A stretch of DNA of 13,116 bases from Scenedesmus sp. ARA3 (Eukaryota > Chlorophyta > Chlorophyceae > Sphaeropleales > Scenedesmaceae), in assembly GCA_004335835.1 (NCBI GenBank), contig RWJK01001809.1, forward strand, positions 1 to 13,116, in the 5' to 3' direction. The notes beneath the pieces are model-generated. The model had not been told where the DNA came from, did no database searches, and saw only the letters and a program-made list of their open reading frames with translations. Positions 8,601 to 13,116 of the stretch are shown piece after piece. The translations under genes were made by a program, and so were the position numbers. Positions within the stretch are counted from its first letter, which is position 1. Each line of letters opens with the position of its first letter.

Positions 8601-10195
8601 CTGTGTGTGTAAGGTGGTGGTAGATTGTCACCACCACCAGCATGGGCTGGTGGTGCCAGATGTGCAGCAGGTGGGGTCTTCATGCAGCCAGCCGTGCAGC
8701 TTGTGAGGCCGTGGCTGCCATTCTCTAGCAATAGGCTGGTGGTGCCTAATGTGCAGCAGGTGGGGTTGTGATGTGTGTGCAGCGGCAGCTGCAGGTTGCA
8801 GTAACGTGCAGCTTGGGAGGTGCTGAAGGTGATGGGTCGTCTGTGCGTGAAGTAAGTGGGATGCAGCAGCAGCTAAGAGCTCAACATCAGGTGTGCAGCG
8901 TGTACGGTGATGCTAGGGCTGTGTCTACACTGCACGTCGCTGACTTGCTTCTTTCCTGGCTGGCCGAAGCATGTGTGCTCGATTAGGCACAGGATGCGGT
9001 CAATGTAGCAGCAACGCAGCAGCCTGGCCAGCGCCGCTGCTCCTGCAGCTACAACCGCGCGTGCACAGGCGACACAGCTGGCAGTCTCTGTGCTGATGCG
9101 ATCCTGTGCGTATGTTCGTCTGCTGTCTGCAGGTGGAGACAAAGTCCATTCCTGAGATTGCGCGGGAGCTGGCACACCTGCAGCAGCTGGCAGCAGCAGG
9201 CAGGCTGTCATCAGATGACGTGTCACACGGCAGCCTCACCATCAGCAACATAGGTGCGCAGCATGTATGCATGGGACGCCTGTTGCACATTGGGATTTGT
9301 GACAGCAACATCAGCAGGCAGGCTGTCCACAGAAGACGTGTCACACGGCAGCCTCACCATCAGCAACATAGGTGCGCAACGTGCATGCATTGGACGCCTG
9401 TGACACGCTGGGTATTCGACAGCAACAGCAGCAGGCTGTCCACAGAAGACGTGTCACACGGCAGCCTCACCATCAGCAACATAGGTGCGCAACGTGTATG
9501 CATTAAACGCCTGTGAGACGATGGGGTTTGTTGACAGCGGCAGCAGCATGTGCAGTGTGATGCGCTGGCGCAGGATCAGGCAGTTTGTGGTGTCTGTTGA
9601 GATCAAGCCGTTTGTGTGCGGTCTATGGAGCCAAGCGTTTGCTCTGTGCAATATTTCAGCGCCGCCGTGCACCCTGCCGGCACCATTTACTCAGCTCTAA
9701 CCAGCAGTGTGTGTCTCCCCAATCAACCTTACCACTGACGAGTCAAGCGCCACAACTGCAGTTGTTGAAGCATCGCATTGCTGCCTTCCTGCACTCCTGC
9801 ACCCCTGCACCCCGGCTTGCAGCTCCACCCAGCGGTATGTTGTACTGCAGTCATTCAAGCAACTTATAAGTCAACTCTGCATTGCAAGTGCCACAACTGC
9901 ACGCACCAAGCCTTGCTTTGGCTGCACCGCTGCACCCCGGCTTGCAGGAACTGTGGGCGGCACCAACGCCACGCCAATGCTCAACCCCCCAGAGGTTGCC
10001 ATTGTTGCGCTGGGCCGGGTGCAGCCGCTGCCTCGCTACGATGCCTCAGGAACCAGCCTGGTCAAGAAGCATATCATGAATGTGAGCTGGGGCGGGGACC
10101 ACCGCGTGGTGGATGGTGCGGCGCTTGCAGAGTTCAGCAACTACTGGAAGCAGCTGCTGCAGCAGCCGGAGCGGCTGCTGATGCACCTGCGGTGA
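5685..10195 (+). CDS. BCE2: Branched-chain 2-oxoacid dehydrogenase E2 (dihydrolipoyl transacylase)
   Basis: Catalyses acyl transfer from lipoate to CoA in mitochondrial Leu/Ile/Val breakdown and forms the core of the complex. Seven exons: 5685-6041, 6263-6339, 6629-7282, 7561-7682, 8392-8570, 9133-9253 and 9948-10195. All introns are GT-AG, phases match at every junction (0,2,2,1,0,1), and the total is exactly 586 codons with TGA at 10193. An in-frame TAG six bases before the ATG fixes the start. Residues 1 to about 75 look like a mitochondrial presequence, with a possible cut near HAGF/SSS. The lipoyl domain is 94-172 with lipoyl-Lys 137 in CEVQSDKA. A Ser/Ala linker follows. The E3-binding domain is 229-268 ([27 protein letters not shown]). 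A long Ala-rich linker leads to the catalytic domain from about 355 to 585, with [32 protein letters not shown] and DHRVVDG (His 555, Asp 559). CEVQSDKA followed by ITSRY places it with the branched-chain type rather than PDH or OGDH E2. Introns 4-6 are unusual (see repeats). Confidence 0.95.
6042..6262 (+). other. Intron 1 of E2 gene
   Basis: A 221-nt phase-0 intron with donor GTGCGG and acceptor CTGCTTGCAG. It splits the lipoyl domain between WFVK and EGDVVDEF. No internal repeat is seen. Confidence 0.9.
6340..6628 (+). other. Intron 2 of E2 gene
   Basis: A 289-nt phase-2 intron with donor GTGCGC and acceptor GTCCTGCAG. It interrupts the Arg codon of ITSRYAG just after the lipoyl-lysine turn. 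No internal repeat is seen. Confidence 0.9.
7283..7560 (+). other. Intron 3 of E2 gene
   Basis: A 278-nt phase-2 intron with donor GTGGGT and acceptor TCCCGCAG, within the Arg codon of RGYRRAMVK at the entry to the catalytic domain. No internal repeat is seen. Confidence 0.9.
7635..8130 (+). repeat. Intron 4: tandem copies of exon 4 end plus donor
   Basis: The last part of exon 4 with its donor and first intron bases is repeated three more times inside intron 4 (7683-8391, 709 nt). The anchor GCGGCGGCTGCTCAAGG occurs at 7648, 7766 and 7881, and as GCGCCGGCTGCTGAAGG at 8013, giving spacings of 118, 115 and 132 bp. The copies would encode [50 protein letters not shown] and [14 protein letters not shown]. 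Each is followed by a GT-rich stretch resembling the start of the intron. Only the first copy is needed: joining 7682 to 8392 gives a protein with the length expected for the E2 family here. The others carry stops in the spacers. Confidence 0.93.
8305..8386 (+). repeat. CTG-rich tract next to intron 4 acceptor
   Basis: About 82 bp of CTG triplets with a few CCG and ATG interruptions ends four bases before the CGCCAG acceptor at 8386-8391. It sits exactly where a polypyrimidine tract is expected. In frame it would encode poly-Ala ahead of GAKLTYLPF, but the family alignment leaves no room for that, so it is intronic. Confidence 0.9.
8523..8775 (+). repeat. Intron 5: tandem copies of exon 5 end plus donor
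   Basis: The end of exon 5 with its donor appears three times: AATGGGCTGGTGGTGCC at 8541, CATGGGCTGGTGGTGCC at 8641 and AATAGGCTGGTGGTGCC at 8730, with spacings of 100 and 89 bp. The copies would encode [18 protein letters not shown] and GLVVPNVQQ. All three retain CAG|GTGGGG, at 8570/8571, 8670/8671 and 8759/8760. The real exon ends at the first; in-frame reading past it meets a stop at 8610. Intron 5 is 8571-9132 (562 nt). Confidence 0.93.
9201..9540 (+). repeat. Intron 6: tandem copies of exon 6 end plus donor
   Basis: Exon 6's last about 55 bases and the first about 60 intron bases occur three times. GACGTGTCACACGGCAGC lies at 9217, 9335 and 9448, spacings 118 and 113 bp. All copies keep ATAG|GTGCGC (exon-like ends at 9253, 9371 and 9484). 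The coding part is nearly identical between copies, suggesting recent duplication or gene conversion. Use of the third donor would add 231 nt (77 residues) in frame without a stop; use of the second would shift frame. Intron 6 is 9254-9947 (694 nt). Confidence 0.95.
9743..9947 (+). repeat. Intron 6: duplicated acceptor region
   Basis: The end of intron 6 is present twice. CTGCACCCCGGCTTGCAG lies at 9805-9822 and again at 9930-9947. Upstream of each is CAAG(C/T)GCCACAACTGC, starting at 9744 and 9885. The second acceptor is the one giving the correct phase-1 join to exon 7 (G + GAACTGTGGGC). The first is followed by CTCCACCCAGC, which does not fit the protein family. Confidence 0.9.
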
Positions 10196-11091
10196 CGCGG
10201 GTGGCATGATGCCACAGGCTATGCACGCGTGCCCTCATTTTGCGGGGGGTTTGGGGGGAACCGGCACAAAGGGCGGTGCTAGAGTTGATCAGCCTCTCCC
10301 TCTACTCTGGAGTAGGGGAATCATGTTACCATTCAAGCCGTAGCAACGTCGCTATCGGTGCTGGAGTTTGTGTTGCAAGTAGTGCATGGTGGATGCTAGG
10401 TGTCATGGAGCGGGGTTAACCAGCTGGAACAGCATCAGAGTTGTGGTTTGCTTGTGCAGCGTGTATTGGCAGCATCGGCAGCGGTGTGGCGGTGCAAGCC
10501 TGCATATGCTGGCTGCAGCTGCTGCACGCTTGCCTCGAGTGGACGTGTTCGTGACAGTTGCGTTGCATGCCTGTATATGCTGGCTGCAGCTGCTGCAGCT
10601 TGCTTACAGCAGTCAAGTTGACTGCACAGTGCCCATGACAGCCGTATGGGGCAGCTGCTTGGCTTGCCAGATGTACATGCCTCGCCATATTGTACGCTTT
10701 GTGTGGCGCGGCCCTGCCAGGCTTGTTGTGCGCTGCAAGTGCATGGACTGTGACCTGCGCCAGTTTTCTGCAAGGCGCCTGTACTCATATTCGACATGTA
10801 TGATAACACCTTTCTTGTATCCTAGCAAGCGGAGCGGAAGTGCTGCCGCAGCCGCTGCCGCTAACGTCGCTCACGTTGCACGATGTATTACTACTGCATA
10901 TTTTCCATATTTTGGATGGCGTCCTGGACCTTTGGATATCGCCAGCTGTGCTGCAGCACGTGCATGCATCAGCACGATGCACTGCTTCAAGCACGAAATT
11001 TGTGAAATGACTTCACTGCATATGCGGCTACCTAACCTGCAGCTCTTTGGGACCTGCTGCCGGTCTCCTCGCCGTCGTGGCTGAGTTTTCA
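10196..11091 (+). other. Probable 3' UTR of the E2 gene
   Basis: This is the roughly 900-nt stretch between the E2 stop codon and the first TGTAA. It contains a 232-codon open frame (10386-11084), but that frame has Cys/Trp-rich composition without domain-like pattern and matches no family I know. I treat it as untranslated. A G-rich run (GCGGGGGGTTTGGGGGG, about 10242-10258) lies shortly after the stop. Confidence 0.55.
10498..10604 (+). repeat. 71-bp tandem duplication in E2 3' region
   Basis: GCCTGCATATGCTGGCTGC at about 10498 recurs as GCCTGTATATGCTGGCTGC at about 10569, followed in both by AGCTGCTGCA and GCTTGC. The spacing is 71 bp. It is another example of the short local tandem duplications seen throughout this window. 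Confidence 0.88.
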
Positions 11092-11096
11092 TGTAA
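11092..11096 (+). terminator. Polyadenylation signal TGTAA for E2 gene
   Basis: This is the first plus-strand TGTAA after the E2 stop codon at 10195. A 3' UTR of about 0.9 kb is long but usual for green algae. A T-run (11104-11111) follows closely, as often happens near cleavage sites. Further TGTAA copies are at 11522 and 11594. Confidence 0.5.
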
Positions 11097-11727
11097 CAAT
11101 GATGTTTTTTTGATGACCACTGGCTGCAGGCATGCCTGCAGGTGCCGCCCGTTGGGGTGTTGCTCGCGGCGTGGCTAAGTTGGCAGCTGTGGCTCAGTTA
11201 GAGCAGTCAACGACTGGCTGAACAGATTCAGCAAGAAGGGCCTTCGGTGGAATGCAGAAAGTATCCCTTTCTCCCATGTGGACGTGTGTCACCCATCCCT
11301 CAGCGGCCAAGGCAGGGGGCATGAGCAGCAATGCGTGCATTATCTGGTGCGAGCAGCAGCACCTGCTGCGTTCGTGCACAATTATGTGCATAGTATTAGC
11401 AAATAGACGTCTCTGTCAATCAAATCTTGTCTTGCCAACAGCACCTGCAATGTCTTGTGTGCAGGAAACGCCGAACATTACGTTCGGAAAGCAATGTCGC
11501 AGGCACGCTTGCCTTGTTGACTGTAAGGAGTATACAAGCTTGATTAAAATTGTTTTACAGCGTACAACACAAGAATCAGAGTACCCCGTAAAGTGTAACA
11601 AATGGGCTGTCTGGGCGACCTCATACGGACCTGATGAGGTTCCTCTGCTTTTCCTGTGGTTGATCACCACCCATCGCATTCCTAGTACAGCAGTTGATGA
11701 GTTTCTGCAGGGTTGGTACATTCAAAC
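11097..11727. other. Unassigned intergenic stretch
   Basis: No supported gene. From about 11400 the base composition becomes richer in A and T than the neighbouring genes. An open frame of 159 codons (11252-11731, +) has a protein-like, Ala-poor composition but no family match and no clear start or splice context. An 18-bp perfect palindrome lies at 11124-11141, and a six-base-pair hairpin (CCGAAC, loop of five, GTTCGG) at 11471-11487. Confidence 0.4.
11124..11141. repeat. 18-bp perfect palindrome
   Basis: CTGCAGGCATGCCTGCAG reads the same on both strands. It lies just after the putative end of the E2 transcript. No function can be read from it; it is built from two PstI-like CTGCAG ends around GCATGC. 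Confidence 0.9.
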
Positions 11728-12089
11728 CTAAGAGGCAGAGAACGCACACGCGCCGTTAATCCAACACCTTCTAGACAAGTGAGGCAGCAGGTAGCACAAC
11801 TTCAGCATCCGCAGCGTGGTATTTTTGAAATATAGTAGACTCAGCTTCTTAAAACGTGAGTGCACTGGTGATACAGCCACGGCCTTGGGCTCCTCATTCT
11901 TGCGAGCACGTTCACGGGTTGCAGCTATGTGCAGCTCTCTCGTCTGACATGCAAACAAAAAAACGTTCGGAGTGATTTGACATGCGTGATAGTACTGTGT
12001 GCAGCACACACAGCAGCAGCAGAAACCAGAATCACATCCAATTTACCGCGTCTGCTCACGCCTTCCTCGTCCTGCCGTGATTCTTCCAT
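11728..12089 (-). CDS. Candidate small hypothetical protein, two exons
   Basis: I do not recognise this protein. A possible first exon at 12089-12060 encodes MEESRQDEEG and ends at a GTGAGC donor. A 116-nt intron follows, ending in the strongest pyrimidine tract of the window (a T-rich run, then GCATGTCAG). The second exon, from 11943, continues in phase 0 with TRELHIAATRERARKNEEPK and runs to a stop at 11728-11730, for 81 residues in all. The charged first half looks protein-like. The second half (FKKLSLLYFKN onward) is AT-rich and may already be non-coding, so another splice or a different 3' end is possible. The start lies 124 bp from the plus-strand secreted-protein start, a head-to-head arrangement. 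Support is splice signals and phase only. Confidence 0.3.
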
Positions 12090-12213
12090 GCAGGAATCCG
12101 ACGCCTGCAGCAGGATTGCTTTTTTGACTGCTGCTGCTCGATAAAAGAGCGACCGGGGGTGTCCGGGCAGCAGGCCGGGCAACCAGGTGCTGCCAACAGT
12201 CACATCAGTAGCA
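12090..12213. promoter_or_regulatory. Promoter of secreted Cys-rich protein gene (possibly bidirectional)
   Basis: The plus strand has a TATA-like GATAAAAG at 12140-12147, about 70 bp upstream of the start codon at 12214. That spacing fits a TATA box and a 5' UTR of about 40 nt. If the minus-strand candidate gene is real, this short segment drives both genes. Confidence 0.45.
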
Positions 12214-13049
12214 ATGGCAGCTGCAGCCTCACAGCAGCTCCTGGCACTACTGCTGCTATTGACGGCATCAGCAGTGCCCTTTGCTGCAGCAGCAAGCTTG
12301 GAGCTGCAACAGACACAAGCAGCGCCATCACAGACAGGCAGCAACAGCAGCTTCGGGCGTCGCCTGCTGCAAGCAAATGGTGGCTGCGATACCGAGTGCA
12401 GCTTGTATGCAGTTGGCGGGCCCTGCTCACGATTCAGCTGCCAGTGTGTCAATGGCAACTATGAGGTCACATGGAGCCTGACAGTGAGTCGCAAATGACG
12501 GACATATGACGGATGTCATACACCACATGACAACGTCACAACAACTTTTGATGTAGAGCAACAGCTGTGCACTCTTGCAGGCACCCAGGATGCAGCATGC
12601 ACCTTCGCACGTTTCCATGATGCCATGTCGCCAGGACTCGATGCGGCACACCATGCTCAGCAGGCAAAGTCGCAGAGGCCGATGCTCAGCAGCAAGCAGC
12701 ACATTTTCAAAGCAGAGCAACACTGTGTACCGACTGGCTTTCGCTGCTGCAGGGGGCTGCCAGTGGCAATGCCGCCTGCAAGTCGGCCATCTCTTGGGCC
12801 TGCTGCATCAAAGGCAGCACCCCAACCTTTGGCAACACAGCCAACGAATGCACCCTGAAGTCCAGCTGCGGCGGCAGCAGCAACTACTGCAATGACGTCG
12901 GCACCATGACGTACAGTGTGCCTGCTGGCACCAGCAGCACCATCTGGTACCTGCATGATGGCCAGTTCAAAGGCGAAGTGGAGTGGTCAGGCGCAAGGCC
13001 GTGCGGAGGAGGCGGCCCTGCTGGACAAGGCTGCAGTGCAATCTCCAAG
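12214..13049 (+). CDS. Secreted cysteine-rich protein, 5' part (partial)
   Basis: Two exons are visible: 12214-12483 (90 codons) and 12753-13049 (99 codons). They are joined in phase 0 by a 269-nt intron with donor GTGAGT and acceptor CGCTGCTGCAG. The second exon ends at a GTGAGC donor, so the gene continues beyond the window. Residues 1 to about 27 form a clear signal peptide (LLALLLLLTASAV, then a small-residue region). The mature N-terminus is Ser/Gln-rich and contains RRLLQ at 49-53, a possible processing site. After it come at least 13 Cys, including CDTEC, CSRFSCQC, ACC, CTLKSSC and YCNDVG. No catalytic motif is seen. The even Cys spacing and small residues suggest an extracellular or cell-wall protein. 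Pherophorin-type proteins are one comparison, but their FPxCxC signature is not clearly present. The start at 12214 directly begins the signal peptide; an in-frame ATG at 12187 would add nine residues. Confidence 0.7.
12484..12752 (+). other. Intron 1 of secreted Cys-rich gene
   Basis: A 269-nt phase-0 intron, GTGAGT to CTGCAG. Splicing joins WSLT to GAASGNAACKSAISW with no frame change. An internal acceptor-like site (CACTCTTGCAG at 12571-12581) also exists but the frames after it either stop or look random. Confidence 0.7.
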
Positions 13050-13056
13050 GTGAGCC

Positions 13057-13057
<1 letters not shown>

Positions 13058-13116
<59 letters not shown>
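13058..13116 (+). repeat. Pure CAG microsatellite at intron start
   Basis: An uninterrupted run of about 20 AGC/CAG triplets continues to the window edge. It begins eight bases after the GTGAGC donor at 13050 of the secreted-protein gene, so it lies at the very start of an intron. True length is unknown because the sequence ends inside it. Confidence 0.97.

Noticed and set aside
7635..9540. CRISPR-like array of spaced repeats
   Set aside because: Repeats are exon-derived, diverged, longer than CRISPR repeats and lie inside a eukaryotic gene.
10242..10258. G-quadruplex
   Set aside because: Only two long G-runs are present with one short loop; four separate tracts cannot be drawn convincingly.
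10386..11084. Open frame of 232 codons after the E2 gene
   Set aside because: No recognised domain, irregular composition, includes a 71-bp repeat read in different frames, and lies before the first TGTAA; better explained as 3' UTR.
11160..11235. tRNA-like D-arm (GGCTCAGTTAGAGC)
   Set aside because: No acceptor stem, anticodon arm or GTTCRA T-arm can be paired around it.
11631..11638. CTGATGAG, the hammerhead ribozyme core motif
   Set aside because: No GAAA box, no stem II hairpin and no cleavage-site helix at the needed spacing.
12582..12656. Possible extra exon reading DAACTFARFHDAMSPG in the secreted gene
   Set aside because: It needs an acceptor at CACCCAG and has no convincing phase-matched donor; direct joining of 12483 to 12753 gives a better continuous Cys-rich protein.

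Overview
The window is eukaryotic nuclear DNA, most likely from a chlorophyte green alga. Genes carry short introns (about 220-710 nt) with GTGAGC/GTGCGC-type donors. TGTAA serves as the likely polyadenylation signal, coding sequence is rich in Ala, Gln and Ser, and CAG/CTG runs occur in exons and introns. The moderate GC content and the Leu-rich-repeat gene family would fit a Sphaeropleales alga such as Tetradesmus/Scenedesmus. That placement is inference; no rRNA or organellar marker is present.

Layout. (1) About 780-5110 holds two diverged tandem copies, on the minus strand, of one gene about 2.3 kb apart. Each copy has a long first exon encoding an F-box-like N-terminus and Leu-rich repeats, a phase-0 intron of 265 or 266 nt, and a second exon encoding an HMG box. 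The predicted product is an LRR-HMG-box fusion. (2) 5685-10195 (+) is a complete seven-exon gene for the E2 subunit of the mitochondrial branched-chain 2-oxoacid dehydrogenase complex (585 aa). All six introns join in matching phases. (3) 10196-11096 is probably its long 3' UTR. (4) 11097-12059 is mostly unexplained and relatively AT-rich, with a weak candidate small minus-strand gene at 11728-12089. (5) 12214-13116 (+) is the 5' part of a secreted Cys-rich protein gene that leaves the window inside an intron beginning with a pure CAG tract.

The most unusual feature is in the E2 gene. Its three largest introns (4, 5 and 6) each contain tandem, diverged copies of the end of the preceding exon together with its splice donor and the start of the intron, with a period of about 90-130 bp. 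Intron 6 also has its acceptor region duplicated. The large size of these introns therefore seems to come from repeated local duplication of exon-intron junctions. The copies keep donor-like sites, and one in intron 6 would give an in-frame 77-residue insertion if used. The genes show no obvious pathway link: E2 works in Leu/Ile/Val catabolism, the LRR-HMG pair is a lineage-type duplicated family, and the last gene is extracellular.
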